Shown here in pieces: positions 1-12,500 of a stretch of 64,000 nucleotides of DNA. The translations under genes and the position numbers were made by a program. Source of the stretch: Sitta carolinensis (taxonomy: Eukaryota; Chordata; Aves; Passeriformes; Sittidae); assembly GCA_032173965.1 (NCBI GenBank), contig CM063288.1:9528501-9592500 (forward strand), read 5' to 3'. Positions within the stretch are counted from its first letter, which is position 1; every line of letters starts with the position of its first letter. A model generated the notes under the pieces. It worked only from the letters and a program-made list of their open reading frames with translations, was not told where the DNA came from and did not search any database.

Positions 1-274
1 AAAATTTATTTCACCTAACACAAGAAAATCCTGAGGGTGCTGAATTGAATTAGTCTTTTGCACAGAGGTAGCTTTTGGTATTTAGTCCCACAGACCAATC
101 TACTTTCCAGTGGTGCAAATCCAAAATAAATTTCATGTCTGTGTTTTGATTATGCAAAATTTTTCTCTAGTGTAAGTAAATGAGCTCAGAGCTTGGCCTT
201 GGTGTTACTGCAGTGAACTGAGCTTGCACATCAGTGCTGATGGGATCTAAGTTTTTTCTTGTCTTTCCTTTTAG

Positions 275-540
275 TCATTGAAAGCAGCCATCAGGAGAGA
301 AGTTCAAGCACAGAGATCAGGACTCCTGGTGCTCCTGTGGAGCTGGTGACGATGCTGGCTGCGAGCAGGGCGTGGGCATCGCTGCCTGCCCAGCACGGGG
401 CTGTGCCAGCAGCAGACAGGGTCACAGGGCACGCTGTCCTCCCTGCCAGTGATGAGGATGTTGCCTCTCCACGAGCAGGATCCCCAGAGAACCATCTGCT
501 GGGACAGTGACCCACCTGCTCACCCACAGCCATCCTCCTG
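275..540 (+). CDS. HEG1: HEG1 mucin-cassette exon, doubtful or frame-broken
   Basis: After a pyrimidine-rich acceptor (ag at 273-274) the phase-1 frame reads [18 protein letters not shown], which resembles the start of the later cassettes ([18 protein letters not shown]). That frame meets a TGA at 508, while the good donor (CTG|GTGAGT) is at 541. The span of 266 bp is not a multiple of three, unlike all its sister exons. The last codons before the donor only read in cassette style in another frame ([11 protein letters not shown]). A weaker in-phase donor exists at 449. It could be a decayed cassette, a shorter exon ending at 448, or a sequence error. Confidence 0.4.
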
Positions 541-3500
541 GTGAGTTTTATGGATGTGGGAGTCCCTGTTAGCTGTTCACAGCCCGTGGATTGAGCATAG
601 CCAGTGGGTTAGGAAGTAATCCTGCCCCACAGCTAGAAATGCAGATTTTTGAGAAAAAACCAATCTCAGGAAAGCTGGACATTGTTTTTTAACATTACAA
701 CAAAGGTGATTCTCAGGAGCTGCCACTGTTTTTCACCACCCAGCAGTACCCAGGGAGTCCTGCCCATCCACTGAGCTCTGGGGCTGTGCAAAGAGCAGAG
801 ACCCCTGGGAGTACCCACACCTCCTCCCAGCAGGACCTGAACTGCATTGCAAGCCCAGCCTAGGTTATAAAAACTCAGCTTAAGGATTTCCGACCAGCTG
901 TGATGATGATTTGTGGCTGAGATCCTTACATGGAAATCCTGCAAATGAACACTTTCTTTTGGGCTTGTTCATAATCTCCAGACGTGAGAAAACCAGTGAA
1001 CTCTTTTAAGCATGGACTTAAATCAAGGCCCATTTCCCACAGCAGCAAGACAAAGCTGTGCTGATTGCCCTGTCCCCACCTCAATTTTTTTCTTAATATC
1101 CCCAGCTAAAATAAGATATAAGCATAGAAGTTTTCTTAATTTTTTTGATTTCTGGGTTTTTTTCCTACTTAGAGACTAGACTGTGGAGTTGGCATGCCCA
1201 GGATGCCAGCTGTGGGCTGTTCTGGCACCAGCTCCTTGCTGCCTTCTGTATTTTTAACGTCTCTAAAAAAAATTTGCATTTTTTGCCATGCACAAATGAA
1301 GACAATATTTAAAATGCCATTATTTTTTGGCAACAGAAACCCTCTGTTCCCATCAATCCTTCCTGCAGTTAAACTGTGCTCTGTTAACAAGAGGAAACAT
1401 GAGGGATGCATCTGTGACCCTTCCTATTACATGCGGTAGGGTTGGGTACCACTGAAGATGATGCTGCTGCCACCCAGCTGAGACAAAAGAACTTTTCCAG
1501 GTGAACATGACCCTCTTCCTGTTGCTTTCCAGACCCTGGAAGCCATCACCATGCTGCAGGCAGGCAGGGGAGAGGCAAGAGGGCTCTGGCTTCTCCCAAC
1601 ACCCTTGCCACTGCTGAAGGGACAGCATCAGGCTCGGAAGCTGTCAGCGCCACTGAGGGGACGCAGGGAGGGCACCATGGGCTCTGGGACATGTCAGGGC
1701 TTAACAACAGTGTGAGCCCAGGGCTGCTGCCTTCATCTTCAGGATCTCATCACCCAGGTGAGCCATCCCAGGTCAGCCTAGGAACACTGGGGAAGTTTTC
1801 CAACACTGGGGAACAAGGTGAATGCTGTTCCCCAGAGCAGCTGGCATTGGTTATGTCTGGCTCTCCTGTGCTGTAGAGCTGTGTGATCCAGCTCTCCATC
1901 CTCACTATGCACTCAGGGCAGTTTTCTGGCTTGCTTTATGCACAAGGATGGAGAGAAGAATCCATGTGGCTTCTCCTGGCATTCAGAATTATGGATCACT
2001 TGGTGCAGCTTCCAGACACAAAGTTTCTTTAGGCACAGTGCAGACAGGGGACTGAGGAGCAGGGGAAGGGTGGCAGTGTGGGTGTGCAGGCAGCTAAGCC
2101 CATCTCTGGGCTCTCATCTGCTTTCCCCCATTGTCTTGCAGGCACTGACAGCCTCTCTCAACCAGTGAGCAGTTGGGTGGGCACAGAGCTGGGAAGCAGC
2201 CCTGCCGTGGGCACTGCAGCTGCTTCACCCATCCCCTCGGGGAGCAGTGCCAGCACTGCCCTCCCTGGCCCCCTAGGACAGCCCCGGGCCTCCTCTCAAG
2301 CTTCAAGTACCCAGACTGGTGCAGAGCACGTCATGCTACACCCCAGGGGTGTCACGGGGAACTCCACCAGCCCTTTGCTGGCAGCATCACCTCCCATGGA
2401 CAATGCTTTCAGAGGTGAGCTTTGCTGGCCTTTGTTCCATAGTGTAAAAAAGCCATTTTATAGTACTTGCTTTTTTGAAGCAGAGGAGATGCTCTGTTTT
2501 GCATGTGCTCTGTTTTTTATTATTTGGATGGTTAGCTGAAATTCCCTGCTGAAAGCAGGAAAAAGCAATGGAAAAAATAATTCGATCCAACCCCCCCAGC
2601 ATTTTCCACTTAAAAAAATATAAAGTTCTTTTGGATATTATCACAGTGCTTTCTGCAGGGTGGATTCCTGCAGCTGTGAAATATCTTCCCTGGTCCAGTG
2701 CCAGCTGCAGAGCAAGGGCAGCACTGAGCCCCATCTGACCTGTGCCCAAGTGGTGACAGAGTGGAGTGGGAGGTTGGGAGCCCACACTTGTGGCCACACA
2801 GGGTGGGTTTGCCCTCAGCTAGACAGGGTGAGGTGCCTGTGCTTAACAACTTGCTCAGGGCAGCAAACCTGAGATCCCTGGGCTCCTTGGCTTCCCCTTG
2901 CTTGCTCTGCAGCAGACATTTTCTGGAGTTCCCAGAGTCTTTGCCCAGCTCCTCGTGACTGCTGAAAACCTCAGTGCTGCTGAATTCTTATCCCGTGTCC
3001 TGGGCTTTTCAGGAGCAAACACATCTCCAGGGTTCTCACGCTGACACATCCCTTCCCTCTGTCACAGCTGTTGGGAGGAAACCTGAGATCCAGTTTGCAA
3101 AGGACAGTGCCCTGCTAAGCCCTGGGCTGTGTAGTGAGCTGCAGGCTCATATGGGAATGTGGCTGTGCTTAGGTTTCCTCCCTTTGCTGTTTGATGCTGT
3201 GCTCAAGCCACAAAAGAAAAAAAAAAAAAAAAAGAAAGAAAAAAGCCCAAGCCTATTTCCAGCAATATTAGAGCAAAGGTGGGATTTAAAGGCAAATCCC
3301 TGCAGTCTTTGTCCTGTGGGGTTTCCTGCTGTCTGGGCCACACCACTCTCACAAAGCCTGGCAGCAAGCCCTGGGTTTTGTGCGAGGTCTTCCTGTGGTG
3401 AGGGGAGTCATGCCTTTCCAAAGGAGCACTTTGTCCAGATTGAAAACTTCCTATGCTTAATATCTGCATGTGTGCCGTAAGCATCTGGGAGGAAAATGGA

Positions 3501-6500
3501 TCCATCTGTTTATAATTTCACATGTATAAATCCATTTTTTTATTATACCATAGGCATTGGAAGCAGCTACCAGCCATCCAACTACTCAGCTGCAGAGAGG
3601 TTCAGTTCAGATCTCCTCACCACCGGCACCTCCACTGCCACAACAGCCACCAAGGGTGGAGGGAGGACATTAAGGTCTCTGCCAGCCAGCACCAGGCTGG
3701 TCACCATGGCAGAGGTTTCCGCCTCTGGGACTGAAGTCAGCAGCTCTTCATCCCAGAGTCAGACCCTTGGGATGTCTGTGGGTGCCCAGGGTGATGAAGG
3801 CAGAGGTGTCACAGACCCATTGCTCACAGGCTTGCCATCTGCTTCAGAAAGTGCTTCTACAAGTGAGTTTTGATAGATAGCTGTATATCTCAGAACTCTT
3901 ATTTAAAGACTCTTTATTAACAAAATACATCCTTTTTATTTTAAAGAAAGGAGGAATAATATTGTATTTGGCACATTCTGTACATTTAAAAACATTTCAC
4001 AGAAATGAAAGTATGGATAAATATTATTCTTGTTGGAAGGAAAGGATAGATTTTCCTTGCAAACTTCCAGTTGAATTTTGAAAGCAATAACTTCAGCAGT
4101 TCCTGTTAAGAGACCACTTTTCCCCCCATCTTAATGATTTCCCAGTATTAAATATTTCCGTATTGAATATTCACACATACATTGTCTACATCTGCTGATA
4201 GTGGGATGAAACCTACCTAGCAGTTTTTATATATGTTTATGCAGTTTTGTCTTTCTCTTCTCATTTTCCAGCTTTTAGCAGCAATTATGAATCCCCCAAG
4301 AGCATCTCAGGTGCAGAAGAGGTGATGCTGCGCTTGGACATCCAGGGTGCTGACGTGTCCAGCATGGCAGTGGGGACACTGGTGTCCCCAGAAAACGGCC
4401 ACACAGCTGAGGTGACAAGGGACTCGGCCACCAGCACCAACCCCACAAGCTCTCTGGGCGAGACCTCCTCTCCCTTGAGGGCTGGGACACATCCCAACAG
4501 CTCACAGGAAGCTACTGATCTCCCAAGCCCTCCTGGGGGTCCTTTACTCACAAGCTCCCTCTCTGCCTCTGAAGGTCCTTTCCGAGGTAAATTTGTTTGA
4601 AACCTGTCTGCCTTGGGGCTGGGGGAGATTTCACATCCCTGAGCTGTTTTTTTTTCAGATATGATCATCAGTCATTATTGGATACATGGATGTCTTTATT
4701 ACTGGCTGCACTGAGCTGGAAGTGGGGTGGGCGGACAGGGGGAGAGTGGAGCTCAGCTTTCAGGTGAAAAAGTGGAAAACATTGATGGGCTTGTTACTAA
4801 TGAAACTCTTGTCCTGGGAAGAACATTGGTAAGAAATGTGTGCACACACTTTCCCTGCCAGACCCACTTGCTGTGTTTTGCAGCTGTCACCTGGTTCTAA
4901 ATCTTCCATGCAGGCTGGTGTGGGTTTGAGATTTTTCATGTTTTTTTGTAAGGCACATGTGCCTGTACTTAAGAGATTCACCTCTTCCCGGAGAAACACC
5001 TTCAGTTCCTCAATGAGCAGCGTAGAAGCAGGTGCTGAGCAAACAGTCGTGTTTACAGCTCTGTATGCAGAAATCAAACCTGGTTTTATTGTGTCCTAGG
5101 TGTCAGCAGCAGCCACCAGCCAATGGCAGAGAAAACCTCCCTCACATCCTCTGCCACCAACACTCCCATGTCAGCCACGTCCAGCGGTGGTGGGAGGCTG
5201 CCCAGGTCTGCCTCGGGCAGCAGCCACTGGACAGCAGCAGCCATGGGCTCCACGTCCAGCAGTGCCATGTTCAGGACCTTGGGCACAACCCAGTCCTTGT
5301 CCACATCATCTGTGAGAGACCCTTCCAGAGCTCAGGAGTCCAAAGGATTGACAGATTTCACTGAGGTGGCAGACTCTTCCCTAACACACTCTCGCTCTCC
5401 TTCAGGAGGTCCCTCCCCAGGTGAGCTCATGTTAGGATTGAAGTATCATTTTTCTTACAAGCCAAAGGAGGACTTCCTGCAGCTTGCACTTGCTTGACTC
5501 TTTCCTGCTGTGTAGAATATACTGTTTGGAAGGATGCAGTGTGATTTTGTGTCTGAAAGTATTCAGCTCTTTCTTGACCAAAAAAATGTGCTTTAGAATT
5601 TTTACAGAAAGGGGCACATGTGTGGAAAGTTTCATTATGCCAAGAAAAATAATTAAATTTCAAATCACAGTCCTTTTTTTACTATCTCCAGTTGCCATCT
5701 CCATGTTATAGACAAGAGAACTAAGCAAGTGAGGATTAGAACATGTCCCTGTGGTCCCAGGGATTATAGTTCAGTTCTTACCTTCTGTCCTACTTCTTGG
5801 ATCATGCTGCTTCCCAGAATTTGAACCAGCTCAACAAATTTAAGGCAACTTTGAATGTGGTCTCTGAGGTCCTTCATGCTGCTGTTTGGTCATAGTCCCC
5901 ACTGTGGTTCTGAAGGGGGTCTGATCCCCCTGATCCTGTTTCTTCTGACTTCTCTAAGACCTTCATACTGCTCAGGGTAGTGCCTTGTCTGAACTGATTT
6001 CCAGGCTTTTCTGGGTTGTCATGATATTTGTTCTAGCAGCATGGAGTGCACTCAGGCGCATAATGGTGAAATCAAGTGCACGGCATTAGTATTTCAACAG
6101 CTTTTATATAATAGCACTTTTGTCAGCATCACGCTGTTTTTTAGAAGACAAAGTTTTGTAGGAAGAATTTACATCTTTGGAAATTGACATCTCATTTTCT
6201 ACTTGTGTTTGTATACTTGCTGCCTCTGGGTACTGTTGGAAGAAAGTTCATTTTTATTTATAGTTTCATATGCGTAAAAATGTAAATTGTGTCTTTATCG
6301 CATTTTAGCTACTGGAAGCAGCCATTTGTCATTCAACATCCTGTCAACAGAGAGAAGAACCAATTTCCCCACCACCAGCACCTCTGTTTCCACAACAGGT
6401 ACCAAGGGAGGAGGGAGGACGTTAAGGTCTCTGCCAGCCAGCACCACACTGTCCCAAACAACAGAGATTTCCACTACTGGTACTGAAAACATCAGCTCTC

Positions 6501-9500
6501 CAGGCCATTCCCAGTCTTTGGGAACCCAAGGTGGGGGTGGCAGAGGTGCCACCCTGTCATCTGTGAACCCATGGCTTACAGGCTCACCATCTGCTTCAGA
6601 AAGCACTTCCCCAGGTGAGCTGTGACCACATGTCAGACACACCACCTGCATGGAGAGTGAGGGCATGCTAGAAGGTGCTGGATGATGACATTGGACATTT
6701 GGGGTGAAAATTTCAACTTCCAGAGAAAAACACATTATCTCTTTCTTACATTTAGCCACCAGGAAAAGCCAGCCTTACTGCCAGAGTAGCCTGGCCTTGA
6801 GATTTGTTTTCAGGGTCAGCACAATTTGAAGACTGCCCCATTGGCTGTGTTTATAGCAGCAGAAACAGCAGCAGTTGTTCCTGACTCCCACCCCAGGGTG
6901 CAGAGGCAGTGTTTACTGATACCATACAAACCTGCATACTTTCTTTGAGTAGCAGGGATTTGAGTGCTGTGTAACCTCCCTCTCACTCATCATGGGTGCA
7001 GAGGTGACAGTGTGGGTGTCTGGTGCCCAGGTCAGACCTGTGGCACCGGGAGCAGCACTGAAGGGAAAAAAACCCAAAAGTGCTCCCATAACTTGGTCCT
7101 GGTGCCCTCTCCAGGGTGCCCCATTGTGAGCAGCACCTCCCAGCCCAGGAAAGAGCTGTGCCTTCATAGTTAGTATTTCCCACAGGATTGGATTTTCTGC
7201 CGTGTTTTCTCTGTGCCCTCAGCCTGAGGTTGGTGATGGAAGAGAGAACACCTGCTTATTGATAGTGTAGGGTGCATAAATCATTTTGCTTTGCTCTTTC
7301 TCAGCAGACAAGACCTCAGCAATGGGAGGACGCCTGCCTCTCACCAACACACCCAGTGTGGTGACAACTACCACCAGTGAGGAGAGCAGCACAGTGCCCG
7401 TGTTGGACACCCATGGAGCTTCCAGTGGCACAGGGAGCTCTGCACCCTCTCCCCCTCACACCAGCACCCTGGACATGGTCCTGCTGTCCTCAGCAGCAGC
7501 AAAGCCTGGCAAGAAGAGCAGTGTTTCACAGAGCGGTGCTGGACTCAGTGAGCTTCCAACAAAGCTGCTGCCTGCATTTTCTCCCAGTGTTTCAGTGCCT
7601 TCACCTTCAGCCACACTATTCATCCACAAGGAAGGGACATCTCAAGCCTCAGGCAGCCACAGCATGTGGAGCACAAAAGCAGAAAGCCTCACATCTCAGC
7701 TGGACACAGCCAGGGACATGCACACTGGCCCTGTCCTGTCCTCCACGGCATGGCCTCGCGTGAGACATGTGTCATCTGGCCAAGCAGGGTCCCCAGAACC
7801 CGAGGTCACCCTTTCATCCAGGGCCTTCACCCACTTCTCAGCTGCTGCTGAGCCTTCCAGTGAGTTTTTCTAAACTCTGTGTTAGCATTTGACTGCCTCT
7901 CCCTTTCCCTCCTCTGTAGGATTGGTAAGACACAGCTGTTGCAGGTGTCATGGGCAGCATTTATAAGTGGTTGTGGTTCTGCCCAGTGGTGTTGTATATC
8001 TGCAGCTGCTGATGCTTAACAAGAAGGGTCTCATTCCTGAGACATGTAGCTTGTTGTAGGACACAGGCTTGCTGCCTGTCTGGGTTATGGTGCTAATTAT
8101 AAATAACATAAACATACCATTATGACTCTAATGATTCCTTGGACAGTCCTGTCTGCCCTGAGATGATAAAATCAGATGCCTGCTTTTCAATCCTTTTCCA
8201 GCTGTTGGCAGCAGCCATCACTCCCTGAGCAGCTCAGGTGCTGAGAGGAGGATGTCCAGCCCCATCACTGACCCCGGGTACAGTTCACCCACGCCTGCGG
8301 GTGCTGAGGACAGGATGCTGCACTCAGTGACAGAGGGCACACTGGCTGGTGGCATGGGGAGCTCTTCTGCCCATGCTGACTCTTCCAGCTCTCCAAGGCC
8401 ATCTGAGCCAGCACTGGTGGAGCAGGGCAGGACAGCCAATGCCTCCACCAGCAGTGCGGGTTTCACAGGCTTTGCGACGGAGACGGTCTTTGTACGTTCT
8501 GCCAAGATACCCACTTACTCTTCCTTCCAAAAAGATCTCACAAGTAAGTTGATGTCTCCTGGTGTACAGTTGAGGGGAATTCACATTGCCCTGGTTTTTA
8601 GTGTGTTGTACTTAAAGTTCTTGTTCAGTACTACATTCAGTACCACCTGTGGGTTCTCTCAGGGGGATGTTTCCATCAAAGGACTCAAAACCAGACCCCA
8701 CACAGATTCCAGAAGTGGAGCAATAAACCCTCCTATTTTAATGGCTGCATTACTTTTTTTTTTTTTTTTTTTATCCTAACTGGTTTCTTTTGGGTGATGC
8801 TTTCAGAAGTGTTTCATGATGACCTAAGACAGTTGTGGAATTAAAATTTCAATACCATTTTTTATTTTTTTTAAGTTGACTCAACTTAGCTGTACATCCT
8901 GAAATTGATATTATAAGATTGATTACACCTTTTATGCTAAATAATCTGAATTTTTTGTAGGCTGATGTGCTGTTCATTTAGGTATTCCTGGCTTCAAAGT
9001 TTTGAATTCCTGGGTTCATGATAAGCTGCAAATTAACATAATGTAATAAATTCATCCTGCAGAGGCATGAATTTCACTGTGTCTAAAAACAAATTGGCTG
9101 AACAAGATGGATATTATGTAGATGGGAATGGAGGATAAGACAGAGAGGATATGAGTTTTATAAATTATGAGTTATAAAGAGAACAGTTGGGTTTTCCTGC
9201 TTAGCTTGCCACAAATACCACAGAATGTTGAGAGCTTGATCACTTTAGGAAAGCAATGTGTGAAGAACAGTGATTTGGAAACCTACACATTTCATGGAAG
9301 TCTTGTGTCTGTCAGGGTTCACCATTTTAGAATCAATTATGGGGTGCATAAGACTCCTAATCCCATAACCATGCTTGAATGGTGCTTGAAATTTTAAGAA
9401 AATCACGAACAGGTTCACAGACAAGAACATCTTATTTAGCAAGCAGTTTTTATATAACATCAAAATGTTTTCATATTACTCTGTATTTCTAATATTTTTT

Positions 9501-12500
9501 GTCCTTTTACTCCAGACTTTTCAGGTAGGCATCATCCAGTCAGTAGCATTGATGCTGAGAAAAGGACCTCTGTTTCTCACACAGATGGCACATACATTTC
9601 AGCTACATACACCAGAGGAGGAGAAAGGACCCTCCTGTCTATCTCCAACAGCAGCACCTCTGCTGACTCCTCAGAAAGTTCCACCTTTTTTTCTGAAATT
9701 GCCAGCCCTTTTGATGCCTCACAGTCATCTGTGGCTCATGACAGGCAGACCAATGCATTAAACAGCAGCAGTTTTGTTGAACCATCTACGGAGCCATTGC
9801 TGGTGCACCCTTCCAAACTGTCAACGTCTGTTTCTGCAGGCAGCATAGAAAACACAACTCTGTTCAACACTGACTCTGAGCTGTTGACCACTGACAGATC
9901 ATCTCTGTCTTCATCAGCATTTCTGGCCTCTTCCTCACTGTCATCACTGCAGCACTCGCAGTCATCGACACCCCCACCAACTCATCTGTTTACACTGTCA
10001 GAATCACCTGAGCCACGCTCGCCCTCTGTGATGGCATCTTCACCTCCTCTGTCATCTTCCTTGCCCACTTCCTCCTTCTCCTCCCCAACTTACTCATTGG
10101 CATCTTTATTGTCTGTGTTTTCATCACCCTCATCCATCTCCCAGTCCAGTGACAGTGATCAAGCAAGCACCACTGTGGCTACAAGTGTGGTCAGGCAAGT
10201 GCCCTCCACAGCTGCCACAGCCAGGAGCTCACCCAGAGAGACCAACAAGCCCAGTGCCACACACCAGCCCCAAAAGAGCATCACCTTCACTCCCACCAGG
10301 TCACCTCTTCCTACGGCACCCATGGAACTGCTTGGTGGACGCATCGTGTCTGTGTCTGCTCCCACCACAGTAACAGAGACTGCCTCTCCTGGAGATGCCA
10401 CCACCCGAGGGGGAAGCTTTGGGAAGACAACACCACTGCTCACCACAGCCAGTGTTGCTCCACAGGCTGGTCCAACAGATGCACCCCTCAGTCCCTCATC
10501 AAGTACAACGAATCACAGCAGCATTGTCCCCGCAGTGGCAGTGACCACGGTGAAACCTTCTGTGTGGACAGTGCCGACCAGTCGCCCTCCCACCCCAGGT
10601 GAGGCCAGCACCATGAAGGACCACAGGACCCAGACACCCACGGCTACTAGGCACAGTTATACCACTGCTAAAGGCAGAGAAGCCATGGGTCCCACCACTG
10701 CAAAGCCTGGTAAAGCCACTGAGGAAAACATCCCTGTTACAAGTCCTTCTGAAGCCCCTCCAGCCATCAAGACCACTGCAAGCACTGCAACTACTTTGGC
10801 TGCTAGCAAACCAACCACTCTTTCTCCATTGAGCAGCACGGTCGGGCTGAGGACACCTCCTCCAGCAACAGGTAATGGGTACCATGGCTCTCACCAGTGT
10901 GTGGCCAGGAACAAGCAGGGCAGGAATACCTGGGTCCCACATTAAGAGTTTTCAGAGGATTGTGTGTGCATGTTAGTATGACAAATCTGTTGTCAGCAGG
11001 GTTTGAGGGCACTAACTCATCTCTGTGTCAGTTTTTTAAGCTAAGGGTTTATCAATCAAGCTGAATGGGTGAAATAAGGGTGAGCGCTTTGGTGGACTTT
11101 TCTGATAAAAAGATTAAGCTGAAATGTGACAGTTTCGAGAAAATAAAGCTGATTTGCCTTACAGGTAAGCCCAGGATCACTTTATAATTATTGCTAGGTT
11201 AACAATAACAATTGATAGTGATTGATACTTGTCTTATTAATGAGAAAGTACACTTTGCCAGCACTTGGTATTTGTGTTGAAACTGCTTCTCATATTACAA
11301 CCTATGGTTGTTTTCTCCCTATCTCACTAAATACTAATCTTCTACTTAGGTGCCTGAGGCTTCTTCTGGTAGACCATGTACTATAGCCTTGCTGAGTGTG
11401 TTGTTATAGTAATTTATTACCACTGCCAGCCTCCTTATCTTCTCAAGTAAATGCATTTGCCGAAGTCTTATATGAAAGGAAATGACTTCGTGCTTGAAGT
11501 TTAGAGCCCACCCATCATGCCACTGTAGGATATTGTTTTTGCTAAAGGCATTAATCTCAGTGAAATATTTGCAATAATATATATTCCATCCAATAATTAA
11601 GTATTAAAGGCTACTTCTCAAGATGGTTTGTTTTAATTATAGCTGTAGCTTCACGCAAAAAAAAAAATCACTTTACTGGAATGTATTTTTTTTAATTGAA
11701 AAATTAAGATCATGCATCCTGTTTAGCAACTGATTAGCACTTTTGCCAAATTATTATTTCCTTTGAAAACTGAGATTTGCCATTTACCAGAATGCAAAAG
11801 ATTTTTCTGCTGTCTTAGACATGGTGCTTTGGACGTGGTCCATCACTGTCCTGAGAGAAACTGCCCTGGTTTCTGCTGTATGAAGCACAAACTGAAGGAT
11901 GGCAAAGTGAAAGCCATGGTTTTAAATCACACCCACTCGTTTCTGGCTGCTTAGATTAGAATCACCAAATCTGCCTCTCACTGATGCTGAGATAGCTGTG
12001 CCAGGCTAGTTTAAGCATGAGATTGCATCAAGTGGTGTGTCCCAGGGCAGAGGCTGGCTCAGGGCTGTCAGGCCTTTGTGTTGCTGTGGGTTTTTGCAAT
12101 GCCACCAGAAATGTGTGCATGGGTTTGGCTCTTGTGCTTCGTGCTTTAACCACAGAGCCTGTCCTTCCTGCCTCTGCTGCAGCACTCAGCAGCAGCCACA
12201 AGATAGGTACGAGTGTTGTGTAAGATGCCTTGCTGGTCTTGTAGAGCCTTGTCTCTGGCAAGTCCACTGCCCTGCCTATGGTCTGCCCTTGTGGGCCTGT
12301 GTGATGTGTGTTTGTGCTCAAGAAAGTCATAGATGCAGCAAGAGGAGATTTTTTGACAAGGATATCTTTATTCCATTTTTTTTCCAAGAGGAAATATTGG
12401 ATATATTCTTCAGAATTTGCAGTTAGAGTTGTGTAATCTATGAAGCATCTGAAGTCCTTAATCCCCTGAGATACTGTGTTATAATAGTGGTGTCTGCTCA

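Noticed and set aside
3068..3250. Possible HEG1 cassette after CACAG at about 3,067
   Set aside because: Only the first residues resemble a cassette; there is no donor and the frame runs into a poly-A tract.
11763..11954. Cys-rich open frame in the HEG1 intron
   Set aside because: No EGF pattern, no matching splice sites, no known family.
12240..12350. Cys-rich frame reading [13 protein letters not shown] and CVMCVCAQ as a missing HEG1 EGF
   Set aside because: Cysteine spacing does not fit an EGF module and no donor follows in phase.
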